Positions 1-61,015 of a DNA stretch of 64,000 nt are shown piece after piece. The stretch is from Castor canadensis (Eukaryota > Chordata > Mammalia > Rodentia > Castoridae). The notes under the pieces are model-generated. The model was given only the letters and a program-made list of their open reading frames with translations. It was not told the origin of the DNA and searched no databases. Every line of letters begins with the position of its first letter. The first letter of the stretch is position 1. A program made the translations under genes and the position numbers. The stretch is from contig NC_133403.1 in NCBI RefSeq assembly GCF_047511655.1, forward strand, positions 13,885,014 through 13,949,013, given 5' to 3'.

Positions 1-349
1 TCTGACCTGATGCTCCTTATATCAGGCCAGGCTGCCATTTCTTCTCTGCCTGGCTAAGTTTTACTCTGAGACCTGTAACAACTTCTCCACTTCAAGGTTT
101 GTCTGCTTGCCTTGAAGTTAGTGAGAATACCCTTTGAGGGCAGGAACAGGTTTTTTACTTCCTAGGCACAGTGCTCACATTAGGTACTCAGTAAATAAGT
201 GAATGAATAAATGAATGAATTAACTGTTATGTATCAACCACTTCTCAGTATACCTTTTCTTACCCAAGTTAACCACTTGAGTCTCTGAGAATACTCACGG
301 AGAATGAGACTGTGCTTGATTTTACACTTAGAGCTTCGTGAGCAAATAA

Positions 350-46710
<46,361 letters not shown>

Positions 46711-47160
46711 GGAAGGGCCTTCTGAACCCCAGCACCTCCACCTTGTGTAGTCCCTCTTGAAAACTGCTACACAATCATGGAGCCCATGAGCACCACATCC
46801 CCAGCTGTCCCCAAGAAGCTCCACCCTGTGGTCCAAGTGGGTGAGCTGCTGTGGCCCTGCCATCTCACCCAACAGAGTTGTTTTATAGTAAAAAAGGACT
46901 GCAGCCCTCAAGCCTGGCAGCTGCTCCTTCCTTAGGCACGGCTCAGGCTCACGTGTGGCCATGCTCCGGTGATGCCACAGAGCCTGAGGTGACAATCATG
47001 TGATGGTGCTGCCTATGCACAGGTGTGAATCCTCTGTTTGCACTGGACACATTCCCTGTTTGTTACATAGGTACATGAAGTATTAAAAAAACCAAAAATT
47101 ATATGCAACTTAAGTTTTAATCCATGTGTATAAAATAAAAACCCTAAAATGTGCTGTGTT
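46711..47160 (+). other. PI4KA: PI4KA 3' UTR
   Basis: Non-coding sequence from the stop codon to the expected cleavage site. It is free of SINEs, unlike the DNA on either side, which supports a transcribed, constrained terminal exon. The exact end is estimated from the poly(A) signal. Confidence 0.85.
47134..47139 (+). terminator. PI4KA poly(A) signal AATAAA
   Basis: Canonical hexamer about 425 bases after the stop, followed within 20-30 bases by the GU-rich GTGCTGTGTTGG. A weaker ATTAAA at 47082-47087 could serve as an earlier alternative. Confidence 0.8.
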
Positions 47161-47667
47161 GGAATTTAACTGTCAGGGTTGATGGTGCATCTACAGTACG
47201 CTCACAGCAAGGACAGTTCCTAGCCAGGCTCCTGAAGGTAGGAGGCCGGTGTTCACCTGGACCCCCACCCCACATCCTCTGCAAAGGATGAGGACGTGCC
47301 TCTCTGGCACCAGGATGACAGTTATAGCTTAACTTTCAAACTCACCAAAAATAACACTGTATTTTCCCAAATCACCCAGTGTCTGCCTCTGCTCCAGTCT
47401 TTCCCAGGCCATTGTTTCTACCCTGACCTCCCTCTTGTTCATTTTCAGGTGCTGTTCTCTGGCACTCCAAAAATCTTTGCTCAGCTAGCTCCCAACAACC
47501 ATCTACTCCCTTGTGCTGTGGAACACTAATTGTCTTAAGCAGACAGAAGACTCAACTAGGGGGTAAAAAAGATTGGTTAAACAGATCAGATAAAGGTAAA
47601 AGAAAACCAGTCACCTGAAGGATAGGACAAGGGATTAATGAAATGAGATTACCATGAGAAAAAGATG

Positions 47668-47930
47668 CTGGGTGTCAGTAGCTCATGCCTGTAATCCTAG
47701 CTACTCAGAAAGCAGAGATGAGAAGGATCACAGTTTGAAGCCAGCCCGGGCAAATACTTTGAGAGACCCTGTCTCGAAAAACTCATGTAGACCCTGAGTT
47801 CAAACCCCCAGTACCATAAGTAAATAAATAAAAATACCCAACACCAAAAGGGCTGGTGGAGTGGCTCACGTGGTACAGCACCTGCCTAGCAAGTGTGAGA
47901 CCAAGTTCAAATCCCAGTACCACAGGGTGA
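47668..47930 (+). repeat. B1-ID composite SINE with internal tail
   Basis: Two ID-type ends, one at CAAACCCCCAGTACC and one at AAATCCCAGTACC; looks like one copy inserted in the tail of another. Confidence 0.75.
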
Positions 47931-48503
47931 GGCAGACAAATGTAATATAGTTATTGTTTTTTCTTTTTTTTTTTGTTTTCCAAATGTAATATAAAATCCC
48001 AAGAACAATCAAGTTCCTATCTGGATGAAGAGCCAAATCCCTTTTGAGGGCTTATTAGGGGGCCTTAGTCTATACTCCAGGAGAGGCAGGTACTAGAAAT
48101 AAAGCCAGGCACGGGCTGGGGTGTAACTCAGGGCTAGACTACTTACCTAGCATCCCCAGGCCAGCCTGGGCTACAGAGTGAGTGAGACTGTCTTTAAATA
48201 AAATAAACCTAGATGTCAAAACTTCTGCTACACTGAAAAAAAAAGATAAAACCTTAGGCTGCACTACTCAAGGCAGTGGTGGCCAGCAGGCAGAAGACCA
48301 GATACGGCAGGGAAAACAGTTTACCAGACTCATGCTAAGGGCGCCAATGGATAAATCACACAACATTTGAGCACATTCAGCAATGTAAGCCAAGGAATGG
48401 AAATCCGAGGAGAGAACAGAAATGAAGCCTTTGGTGGGCTTGTTACTAGGCTGAACACACTGAGGGAAGACTGAGCTTGAGAATATCTGAACAGAAACTG
48501 CAA

Positions 48504-48582
48504 GGAGCCGAGGTGTCGCTCAGTGGTACAGCATATGATTAGCGTTTGGGAGGCCCTGGGTTCAGTTTCCAGCAGGGAACAA
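48504..48582 (+). repeat. ID SINE monomer
   Basis: GGTGTCGCTCAGTGGTACAG to CTGGGTTCAGTTTCCAG. Confidence 0.7.
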
Positions 48583-48593
48583 TAAAACAGTCA

Positions 48594-48810
48594 AGCTTCA
48601 GTGGCTCATGGCTGTAATCCTAGCTACTTGGAAAGCTGAGATTGGGAGGATTAGAGGTGCCAGGCCAGCCTGGGCAAATAGTTTTCAAGACCCCCCATCT
48701 CCAACTTAACCAGAGCAAAATGAACTGGAGGTGTGGCTCAAGAGTGAAGCGCCTGCTTTGCAAGAGCAAAGCCCTAAGTACCCACCAAAAAAAAAAAAAA
48801 AAAAAAAAAG
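48594..48810 (+). repeat. B1-ID composite SINE with long poly(A)
   Basis: CAGTGGCTCATGGCTGTAAT to a run of over 20 A ending at about 48809, suggesting a young copy. Confidence 0.85.
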
Positions 48811-49072
48811 GTGTGAATTATTCAAATTGTTGAGAGCAAAATCCATCAACCTAGAATTCTGCATCCTGAAAAATTATCCTTCAAAAGTGAACAGCTGGGT
48901 GTGTTGGCTCAGGCTTGTCCCAGTTTGTAATAAAAGCAGCCAGAGCTTAAAATAAAAACTCTGAAATTGGACTTGGATTAGTTGTACATTGCACACTGTA
49001 GGATAACCACTAAAGTTTTAGAGCCAGGCGTAATGGTGCAAGTCTGTAATAAGTGAAAAATAAAAGTTGAGG

Positions 49073-49412
49073 CCTGGCAGAGTGGCTCAAGTGATTGATA
49101 GAGTGTCTGTCTAGCAGGCCCAAGGCCCTAGTACTAACAAAAAAAGTTGAACAATATTTGTGTCATTACTAAGGAGGCAGAAGGATCTCCATTTCAAGGT
49201 CAGCTGGGCCACACAGCATAATCCAGTCTCAAAAAAAATGTTTTGGTCTTGTGGAGAGGCTCAAGTGGTTCAGTGCCTGTCTAGCAAGCGTGAGGCCATG
49301 AGTTCAAGCCCCAATACCACAAAAAAAGAAAGGAAACAGAAGGTGGGGGGGGTGGCTAAAGTGGTAGAGTGCTTTCCCAGCATGTTCTGAAGCATCTACA
49401 AGCACTGAATAA
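49073..49412 (+). repeat. Cluster of three ID SINE monomers
   Basis: Three CAAGTG-type ID bodies with A-rich tails at about 49073-49145, 49240-49330 and 49338-49412, all in the same orientation. Confidence 0.75.
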
Positions 49413-49627
49413 AAAAAAAACCCAAAAAGCAAATAAAACCCCGTCTGTATCAACTGTCACTTTAAATGTCAGTGGTCTTACCTACACCATGAAAAGTATT
49501 CTGCGTGTTCCAATAAAACTTCATGTTAGGAACAGGTGGTGGCCCAATTTGGAGTTTGCTGACCTCTGAACTAACGCTCATGGCAGAACATATTACAGGA
49601 CAAACTTTAGCTCTTTGACGTATCGAA

Positions 49628-49720
49628 TGATTTTTGTGGGGGGGGGGAACTGAGGTTTGAGCTCAGGGCTTCAGCTTGCAAGGCAGCTGTTCTACCACTT
49701 GAGCCACACCTCCAGCCCTG
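49628..49720 (-). repeat. Antisense ID SINE
   Basis: GAGGTTTGAGCTCAGGGCTT to TACCACTTGAGCCACACCTC. Confidence 0.8.
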
Positions 49721-49947
49721 GAATGATCTTGATGGGCCCAATGACTGAAACTTTTTATTTCCATACATGTATCTATTGTACTTTGATCAAATGAGCCCTC
49801 CCTGTTAGTCTTTCTTTTCCCTATTCCTGCTCCCATTAAACCTATTTAAAGGGTGGCCTGCATCTGTAGTCCTAGCTACTCCCAAGGTTGAGAAAGGAGG
49901 TTTGCTAGAGTCCAGAAGTTCTGAGCCAGCCAGGGCAACAAAAGGAG

Positions 49948-49951
<4 letters not shown>

Positions 49952-49994
<43 letters not shown>
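49952..49994 (+). repeat. CA microsatellite after a B1 fragment
   Basis: About 21 CA units at the tail of a diverged B1 (49850-49950). Confidence 0.9.
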
Positions 49995-49996
<2 letters not shown>

Positions 49997-50111
49997 AAAA
50001 CTCTTGCTATTATTATCTAGATTGCCTTCATACTGCTGGACTAAAGTGATCTTCCTGTCTCAGCCTCCTGTGCAGCTGGCGCCACTGCACCTGGCTCACA
50101 GCCAATTTTTA

Positions 50112-50326
50112 TTTTTGTTTGGTGGGATTGGCGTTTGAATTCGTGGCTTCACCCTTGAGTGCTCTACCGCTTGAGCCACACCGCCAGTCCATTTCACATT
50201 GGTCATTTTGGAGCTGGAGTGGGGGTGGGTCTCTCGAACTATTTGTTCAGACTGACCTTGATCCTTCCGAGTCCAGCTTCCCAAGTAGCTAGGGTTTTCA
50301 GGTGTGAGCCACCAATGCCCCGCTAA
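50112..50326 (-). repeat. Antisense B1-ID composite SINE
   Basis: GGTGGGATTGGCGTTTGAAT to TTTCAGGTGTGAGCCACCAA. Confidence 0.8.
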
Positions 50327-50429
50327 GATATTCTTCAGGAGTCAACACACAATTCTTAAATTTGGCATACAGAAGTTCATAAACAAATTTAACAACCACT
50401 ACCACCAAAAAATAAAGAAGAATGCCTAC

Positions 50430-50545
50430 AGAGCGGGCGTGGCGGAGCACACATGTAATCCTACCACTGAGACTGAGGCAGGAAGATGTGAATTCAAGGC
50501 GAGCCTGAATTTTCTTGAGACCTTATCTCAAGGAAAAAAAAAAAA
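50430..50545 (+). repeat. B1 SINE
   Basis: GGCGTGGCGGAGCACACATG to GAGACCTTATCTCAAGG and poly(A). Confidence 0.75.
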
Positions 50546-51057
50546 TCAGGAGCAGCATTAGTGTCAGATTAAATGAAGCTCAACGGTTAATTTCCAAGTA
50601 ACCAAAACATTTCTCATGAATAATCCCGGCCCTCTGGCCCGCAGCCCTGAGGCTCTGAGCGCACACTACAGCGGTGCTCCGATGCCCAGATCGCGAAACA
50701 GCACGGCTTGGAGGACCCCGCCTCGAGGGAACTACGGCGCTGCGGGGACCCGAATGACCACACGCAGCTAGGCAAAAGCAGAAACCTGAGCGAGCAGCAC
50801 CTCCTCTCGGAGGCTCAGGCCTACAGAACATTTGCCGACCAGCTTCGGAATCAGCGGCTTTACCGCGGCGGAGGCCTGAGGCCGCGCGCCCGCATGGAGG
50901 AGGGACAGGCGCCCTCGGACCTAGGTGGCAAGGCTGCTCGCTGGATCGGGAGGGACAGACGAGCCCCACGGCCGGTCATACCCTCCCCCACCTCCAGGCG
51001 CCCCAAAAACCACACAGGAGACAGAGGTGCAAGCGGCCGCGGCCGGCGTGATGCGCT

Positions 51058-53290
<2,233 letters not shown>

Positions 53291-53493
53291 CAAAATTTTT
53301 ATCAAAGAGCCACAATCAGATCAATAAAAGGTTAATAAAATACAAGTAGAAGGTTAATAAACTACTAATACCTAATGCAGGCAAATTGAAGCAAGATTGG
53401 TTTCCCCATATTACAAATGGCCAACTGGTCAGTCTTTCTTATGGAAAAGACTTGAAACCATATATCAAGATCTATAAACATGTCCGTGTCATT

Positions 53494-53590
53494 TTTTTTT
53501 TTTTCAGACAGGGTTTCACTATGTAGCCGAGACTGGTCTCCAACGCTTTATCTTCTTGTCTTAGCCTCCCTAGTGCTAGGATTCCATGGC
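53494..53590 (-). repeat. Antisense B1 SINE
   Basis: Poly(T), CAGACAGGGTTTCACTATGT, then CTCCCTAGTGCTAGGATTCC. Confidence 0.75.
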
Positions 53591-54016
53591 GCACCAAATG
53601 ATCCCACTCTTGGGCTTTTTCCCAGGAGAAGAAAAATTGTTACACCCACTATGCATTAAATGGTTACAGTAAGCACCTAATAGGAAGCAACGGTGATGAC
53701 TACAACGATGTATGTGAGTACTGCATGACATACATAGAGTTATGATGACATCTAGTGAAAAGCAGAACGTGATTTACCATTTAAGCCGAGAAAACTAAGA
53801 TTATAAAGTACGCATTTCCATAAAGGCGAAAAGACTATTTCGTTGTGTAATGAGACTATCAAACTTTTTTGGGGGGTGGTACTACAAGCCTTGTTTGGGG
53901 TCTCCTACAAATGTTATGCTGCTTTCAAATAGGTTTACCACATCATCAAGGTCATGTGTATGTAGTTTTAATTTCCTGTTTCTATTACGAAAAGACTTCT
54001 TAAAAATTGTATTTTC

Positions 54017-54106
54017 TGGGGCTGGTAGAGTGGCTGCAGTGGTAGAATGCCTATCTAACAAGTGTGAGGCCCTGCAAAAAAAATTTCGGTACCGCAAAAA
54101 AAATAA
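54017..54106 (+). repeat. ID SINE monomer
   Basis: GGGGCTGGTAGAGTGGCTGC to TTTCGGTACCGC and A-rich tail. Confidence 0.75.
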
Positions 54107-54462
54107 GTAAATATTGAATATTCTAACAGCCATATGTTATGGGCTAACAGTGTTTGAGCTGAATCATGTCCCCCATATTTTTACAGTCAACATTTGTTAC
54201 TTTTATAATAAGAAGGTCACAGAAGGAGAAGGAGGGAAATGAAGAGGGTAAAGGAGGTTGAATACAGTTGATGTACTTTCTATGCATGTATGAATATGGA
54301 ACACTGAAACCTGTCCAAGTCATTGTAAGAAGGATAGGAGAAGCAGAGTAATGGGGGGATGAGCCAAACCTGGGTGTAATCATGCATATATGGAACTATC
54401 ACAAAGAAATGCTCTGTATAGCTATCATATACTAATGAAAACATTTAAAAATAATAAAAAGC

Positions 54463-54680
54463 CAGTCGCTGGTGGCTCATACCTGGAATCCCAGCTACTT
54501 GGGAGGCTGAAATAGGGAGGATCACAGTTCAAGGCCAGCCTGGGCAAATAGCTCAAGAGACCCCCCCCATCTCCAAAATAACCACAGCAAAATGGACTGG
54601 AGGTGTGGCTCAAGCAGTAGTGCTCCTGCTTTGCACTTGCAAAGCCCTGAGTTCAAACACCAGTCCTACCAAAAAAAGCC
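54463..54680 (+). repeat. B1-ID composite SINE
   Basis: CTGGTGGCTCATACCTGGAA to CACCAGTCCTACC. Confidence 0.85.
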
Positions 54681-55124
54681 ACCCAAAACAACACCAAGAA
54701 ATGGTCTTGCCACTGACAAGTTCCCAACTTACCCATGCCAGCACTACAGGGAGACTTGTTGGTTTCTCTACAGGAGACTCATACCTCCTCAGTCATCTTG
54801 GCTATGGATGCCAAAATTCCACTACTACTTGTCCCACCCCCATAGCTGAAGCCAAGCTCTCCCTTGGCTGTCCTTACCTCCTGGCATAGCCCTTCTGCCC
54901 AGGCATAGGATGGCACCAATAAATTTTCCAGTGTTCATTCCATTGTATTCCCCTTCGGGAAACTGCCAATTCTCCATCCTCCCTGACCTGCCCACTGGCC
55001 ACATTCAGCATGGGTGACCATGGCTTTCCTCGATACTGGTCCCTCCAGCCTGCTGGCCACTCTTCAGGGCATACTCCTTGTCTCTCAACTGGTGTCCTGG
55101 AGCTGAGCCACTTGTGTGTCTGTG

Positions 55125-55312
55125 TTTGTGTGTGATACTGAGCTTTGAATGCAGGGTCTACACCTTGAGGCACTCCACCAGTCCTTTTTTTTGTGTGTGA
55201 TGGGTTTTTGAAATATTTGCCTGGGCTAGCTTCGAACTGTGATCCTCCTGATCTCTGCCTCCTGAGTAGCTAGGATTCCAGGTGTGAGCCACTGGTGTGC
55301 CCAGCCTGAGCC
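55125..55312 (-). repeat. Antisense B1-ID composite SINE, short ID form
   Basis: TACTGAGCTTTGAATGCAGG to GGTGTGAGCCACTGGTGTGC. Confidence 0.75.
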
Positions 55313-56205
55313 ACTTTTTTACTGTGATGCCCAGATCCCACATCAAGCATGGAACCCACCTATCCACTTGTCACCTTAGGAGGCTCACATCACAGCTCCC
55401 TGCCGGCCCCAGTATAGGAACAGGGCCCTCTCAATGGTCCTGCTCCATCTCCTTCAGCTGCTGGGCCTAGAAACTACACACTGCTATCCATGCCTCCTCC
55501 TACCCCCATTCTCTCTCTCCCCAACCTGTCCCTGGGCTTGAGGTTCCCTCTGCTACCAACTACTGACCTACCTGTCCCTCCACCTCCTTGCCTGTGAGCC
55601 AGGGTCACCTGCTTCATGGTATTGTTCCAAGGAGTAATAAGCTGTGGCCTGCCACATGCTGGAACCTCACTGCTCAGTCAGTGACAGGGTGATGCCAGCT
55701 ACCCCGGGCTGCTCTCTTCTTGCATTTTCAGTGCCACCACTCTGGACTGGATCACCCAAGACCCAGCAGTCTGCCTGTGTCCTATCTCCCCACAGAAGCT
55801 AGAGAGGCCCACTAAACCTTCCAGTGACTCCCTCCTCATGGAGCACAAATCCAAGTTCTCACATGGCTGAGGCCCTGCCTCATCATCCCAGTGATGGGTC
55901 ACAGGGCCCCAGAAACCACTTCTGGCCAGTCCTCAGACATTATGCCTGTCTTTTTGTCTGTTCCAGGACCCCCTGATCACTTTCTTGGGGCCTTACCCCA
56001 ATGCTGGTTTCCTGGGTCCTTACCCCAAAGCTGGTTTCCTGGAGAAACCAGCCACCCCAAAAGACAACTCCACCTACCCAGCACCATGTCCTTCTGTCCA
56101 TGGTTGTCAGCATTGTCCACACATAAGAACTCAGGTAGCCTGGCTCCTAGCACATAAATAGGTATTGGATGGACAAATGGTTAGCCTGTTTCTACTACAG
56201 AGACC

Positions 56206-56414
56206 TGGCTTTTTTTTTTTTTTTTTTTTTGCAGTACTGTGGCTTGAACTCAGGGCCTACACCTTGAGCCACTTTACCAACCCTTTTTTGTGATGGGTAT
56301 TTTCGAGATTGGGTCTCACAAACTATTTGCCCAGGCTGGCTTCCAACTGTGATCCTCCTGATCTCTGCCTACTGAGTGGCTAGGATTACAGGTGTGAGTC
56401 ACCAATGTCCTGCG
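56206..56414 (-). repeat. Antisense B1-ID composite SINE, short ID form
   Basis: Poly(T), AGTACTGTGGCTTGAACTCA to GATTACAGGTGTGAGTCACC. Confidence 0.85.
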
Positions 56415-56879
56415 AGACCTGGCATCGTGAACAAGGATATAGGCCACTTTTGGGAGGTATTGGGATTCAAAGTGCAGGCAGGTTTGGCCCTAAGCCACTT
56501 TTTCCCATGACCCCACAGCCAACTCCTTGCCCATTTATCAGAGCTCCCCCACCTCTTGTCTCTCCTGCTGTCTCTGTGGGGACATGCCTGGACACCCGTG
56601 CCACTGACACTTGCATGCCTTTTGGAGCCCACCACCAGAGACACAAATATGTCCTTCCTGTCTACGAGGGCCCAGGCCCACACCTGCCTTCACCAGCCCC
56701 TCCCTGTAGTGGCTACTGCAGGTACCTGGTGGCCTCACTATGGGCCAGGTCCCTTGGGGATGCCATGATGGGGGCAGGAAGGTATATCTGATTCCTTCAG
56801 GCTTGGATCAAACCCAGCTGTGACTTGGTTTTGACCTCATGACCCCATTGATGCCTGTCCTTCAGTCCCTCACTGCCCC

Positions 56880-57560
56880 CTCTGATCACAGGCAAGTTTT
56901 CAGCAGTGGCTAGACTATTTCACAAAAGCCAGTCATCCCATTGTGGAGGATGCCCCCACTCACACAGTCCCCACTCTTACTGCAGGTGGTCAGAGCCTTT
57001 GGGATGAGGAGCAACTGTGAGGCCCTTCTCAGGTGACTTCAGACAGACACTCCTGCCAGCTTCATCACCGAGTTGGAAGTGACACTGTAGACCTCACAGT
57101 GCTGGCTAAAGCAAATGAGCGCATGCTGTTAGTCACCTGGGACAGGTGAGGCCCCATGGCAGTTCTTGTCCCCTTTGTTGCTGTCATCCATCTTTTGGGC
57201 TCTCCCACAGCACCCCAGGATCAAAGAGGTCAGGGACTACATCTGTGCTTCTTCTCTCCATTAACAAGTCAGACAACACATGCAAGCCTTCCTAGATGAC
57301 CTGGACACACAGCTTCTGACACAGAAACCAGTGATGACGTCCCAATGGTGCTGGCCTATGAGAGCGACATTTTCTGAAATTCACTGGTTAGCAGCTTAAG
57401 GAGAGGCTGCACAGAAGCTGGGTCAAGGAATAGCTGAACTTAATCCACCATGCCAACACAGGGGACAGGACTCTTATCAGTGCCAAGGGTTTCTGTACTG
57501 CTACGCAGCACTCTGCTGACTCCTGGCTGCTCTGCATCCTGTATGCTAAGGTCCCCAGGA
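56880..57560. other. Unexplained SINE-free block, no intact frame
   Basis: Phrases in several frames look coding-like but are broken by stops in every frame. It may be an old exon remnant or unique non-coding DNA; no family recognised. Confidence 0.3.
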
Positions 57561-58789
57561 CAGGCCAGCTTCCAGCATAATGCCAATACCTGCTAAGGTG
57601 CTTACTGGACTATCTTGTCCAGTTTCTATAGCCCACAGGCCATTTTTGGTCTTAGCCCCTGCATGCCTTGGGCCAGCTGGGGCAGGCAGGCCACCTAGTC
57701 CTGGGGAGCCTGTGTCCTGTGGACCCGTCTGCACCTGCTCTTCCCACAGCCTGATCATCCTTTCCCAGCCCTATCACCACTCTGCTACTCAGTGATCTCC
57801 CCCTTCTGTGCAGTTTCCTGGTCTATGGGAGCTTCCTGCTGCCTTGCAGCTGGCTCCCTCCTCTCCCAGGCCCAGAGCTGAGGAAAGGCCCAGGCTGGCC
57901 TGAGATAGGTGCATAGACAGCTTGGATCATGGCACAGCACACACCCAGGCTAGGGGCTCCCAGGAGCACAGAGCAGGACGCTCACGCTGGAGTCTCGTAC
58001 AGGTCTACGCTTTCTTAGCTAGTGGAAAGGGGATCCCTGCAGATGCCACGCTGAGGAGACAATATCCTCAATTAGCAATGGTAACATTGTGTTGCTCAAT
58101 ACCTTCAAACTTTTAATGATACCACCTGGATTTTACCAGGTTTAGGAAAAGAGCACTTCAAAAGCTCCTTTCTGCTTTTCCTAGGGAGCACAGTAAATGC
58201 CACTTACAAAGGGCCCATGGGAAACATTTAGCATGAGGGAATTACTTCCTTATGAAGGAAGATAGAAGCAACCTCTAATTTACAACCCCCTGACCCTTGT
58301 TACTTTTCCCTCTATTTTTTCGGGGGGGAGGGTACCAGGGGGTGCTCATCAGTTATGTGCCCCCCCAGGAAGCAGTTGCTTTCTTCCTGCTCTTGCTCAC
58401 TTTCTGTATCAAACATTCTACACTGCAGAGAAGTCTTTTACTGAAATCTGGGTCTGATTTTCAAGAATCTCAGCCAGCAATGGTACTGTGCAGGAGGCTG
58501 GGAATCCAACTGTCCTCAGCACTGAGCAGTCCACGGGGGTATGGGAACATTAGAGCTGCCAGGAGCCTCTTCAAATAGCTTTTGAAAAGAACTATGTTTT
58601 AAACACATAAAACACTGGGTTTAGCAGGTGCTGATGGCTCGCACCTGTAATTCTAGCTACTCAGGAGGCAAACACTGCAAAACACTGACTTCCCATGTGC
58701 TGTTTCTTAGGATGAAAATACTAGCAATGTGCTACCAAGACAAGCACGTAATCCAGGAAAGAGACTACGTGGAACCAAAAAGACAGGCC

Positions 58790-59012
58790 TTTTTTTTTTA
58801 GGGGCAGGGGTTAGGACTAGGGTTTGAACTCAGGTCTTCACACTTACAAAGCACATGCTTTACTGCTTGAGCCACACCTCCAGTCCATTTTGCTTTGGTT
58901 ATTTTGGAGATGAGGTCTGTGAACTATTTACCTGGGATGAAATCCCACAATCCTTCTGATATCAGCCTCCCAAGTAACTAGGATTACAGGTGTAAGCCAC
59001 CAGTGCCCAGCA
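58790..59012 (-). repeat. Antisense B1-ID composite SINE
   Basis: TAGGGTTTGAACTCAGGTCT to TTACAGGTGTAAGCCACCAG. Confidence 0.8.
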
Positions 59013-59191
59013 AAAGTCAGGACTTCGAATGTAGGACAAAGGCAGGAAGAGCTGCAGTCCACATCTGGGCAGGACACCAGCAGGATCCAGGAAAAACAGA
59101 TAGCGTCTGACAGTGTGAAAAGCTGTACTGAAGGAATTTCACAGAGTTAAAAGGTAAAGAGGAAGATACAATCAAATCTAAGTAAGTTACT

Positions 59192-59282
59192 GAGGACTGG
59201 GAATATAGTTCAGTGATAGGGTGCTTTCCAAGCATGGATAACGTACTGAGTTCCAGCCTAAGCACCCCACAAAAAAGGAAAG
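59192..59282 (+). repeat. ID-like SINE
   Basis: GACTGGGAATATAGTTCAGT to AGCACCCCAC and A-rich tail. Confidence 0.65.
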
Positions 59283-59331
59283 ACAACTGAAAAAAATCAG
59301 ATAATTATTAACCTCAAGAAAAACATGAAGT

Positions 59332-59562
59332 TGCCAGGTGCCAGTGACTCATGCCTGTAATCCCAGCTACTCAGGAGGCAGAAATCAGCAAGATCAGTTT
59401 TAAACCAGCTAGGGCAAATATTTCGAGAGACTCTATCTCAAAAATACCCACCACAAAAAGGGGCTAGCGGAGTGGCTCAAGTGGCAGACCACCTTCCAAG
59501 CAAGCATGAGGCCCTGAGTCCAAACTCTAGTACCACCAAAAAAAAACAAAAACAAAAACAAA
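59332..59562 (+). repeat. B1-ID composite SINE
   Basis: CCAGTGACTCATGCCTGTAA to CTCTAGTACCACC and a (CAAAAA)n tail. Confidence 0.85.
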
Positions 59563-60111
59563 ACAAAAAAACAAATTTTTTTGCACAAAAAAGGCCCAGT
59601 ACAAAACCTGGCTAAGTACACATTTTTTTTCTTTTAAACAGGGAGACAGTGAATGAAGTACACATATTTACACGGCGATAACAAGTATGGATTGGCAAAT
59701 TACACCTGCCTCTGTTTCTCTAAATGAAGTTCAGTAGAATGCTATTCAGTAAATGCAGAATAAAGTGCTGAAAGAATTAAAAGTGGTTGACTGCACAAAA
59801 TGGGATGGGTTGGGGGATTAATAATTTAAAACAAAAACTTTCACAGAACCATTTGAGCTGGGCATGACGGTTCACACCTATAAGGCTGAAGGAAGAGGAT
59901 CCCAAGCTCCAAGCCAGCCAGACCCTGGGTTTTTTGTTTTTTTTTTTAATAAATAAATAAGAAAAAAATACAAAAGGAAGGAGGAAGGAAACACTTAAGG
60001 GGCTGAGGGATTTAGCTTAATAGTACAGTGCTTGCTTGACTTACAAGTGTGAGACACTACATTCTATCCACAACACAGGGAAGGAAGAAAGAAAAGAGAA
60101 AGAAAAAGAGA

Positions 60112-60192
60112 GAGGTGGCATAGCTCAAGTGGTAGGGTACCTGTTTTCCAAGTATGAAGTCCTGAGTTCAAACCCCAGTCCCACTGAAAAAA
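60112..60192 (+). repeat. ID SINE monomer
   Basis: GGTGGCATAGCTCAAGTGGT to CAAACCCCAGTCCCAC. Confidence 0.8.
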
Positions 60193-60368
60193 CGGTGGCT
60201 CACGCCTGTAGTCCTAGCTACTCAGGAGGCAGAGATCAGGAGGATCTCGTTTGAGGCCAGCCCACGCAAATAGTTTGCAAGACCCTATCTGGAAAAACAA
60301 AATACAGAACAGGGCTGGCGGAGTGGTTCAAGATATAGGACCTGAGTTCCCCAGCACACCAAAAAAGT
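60193..60368 (+). repeat. B1-ID composite SINE, short ID form
   Basis: CGGTGGCTCACGCCTGTAGT to CCAGCACACC. Lies directly in the tail of the preceding ID copy. Confidence 0.8.
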
Positions 60369-61009
60369 AAAAAAATTCAGTAGTTGTATAAAAGCCAAAA
60401 ACAAATTTACCAATATTTAGAGTAGCAATGCTCAAGTTCTGGAGGTCTGGAGTCACGGGACCCTTCTGCTGCTGCCCTGGACCGCCATGGATGTCAGCAG
60501 TTCTGTTCCAGGGTCTATGACGTTGGTCTTCCTCCTGGCTCCATCCACGCTGCTCCTTCAGTCTTATGTTGACATTCCCACCCCAGTGGCCCCTCGTTCT
60601 TCCTCATTTCTTCCTGACTCCTTTACCCTCAGGCAAAGTGGAAAAAGGAGCAATGGGTGGAAGAGAACCTCCCTCTTGACCCAAACCTTTCCTCCTCCCC
60701 AACCCTCCTGCTCCAGGAATTCTGAGCACTGTCCCAGCCATGAGGCCCACCATAACTGCCCATGGATCTGCTGTATGCTGGACAGCCTCAGCCAGCTCAG
60801 GCCGGTGTTGTCCACAACCATGACAATATAAAAGGCTTGATCTTTGGCCCTGGACCCAAAAACACCAGAGTGTGGCTCCTGCTCCAGGCACGTGTGGAGC
60901 AGATACCCGCCCCAGGTTCCACTCTCCTAGAACTTGAAGTGTCATTTTGCCAGAGAAAACAGCCACAACAGAACAGAAGCCCCACACCAGGTAAGTTTTC
61001 AATCAAGCT

Positions 61010-61015
61010 TTTAAT
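61010..61015 (-). terminator. Minus-strand ATTAAA, possible distal poly(A) signal
   Basis: Second most common hexamer, at the point where the conserved-looking, SINE-poor block ends. Cleavage would fall near 60985-61000. Confidence 0.4.

Larger units (their letters stand above)
47161..50579. repeat. Convergent intergenic gap PI4KA-TMEM191, SINE-dense
   Basis: Between the two 3' ends. Roughly half is ID and B1-ID SINE sequence with one CA repeat at 49952-49994. No gene or RNA gene seen. The poly(A) site of TMEM191 was not identified; no canonical hexamer was found just after its stop. Confidence 0.75.
53291..60989. other. Intergenic region between TMEM191 and the minus-strand 3' UTR
   Basis: SINEs in both orientations. 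53.6-54.4 kb is AT-rich and unique; 55.3-58.6 kb is GC-richer with few SINEs and no intact gene. 60.4-60.98 kb is unique. Confidence 0.7.
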
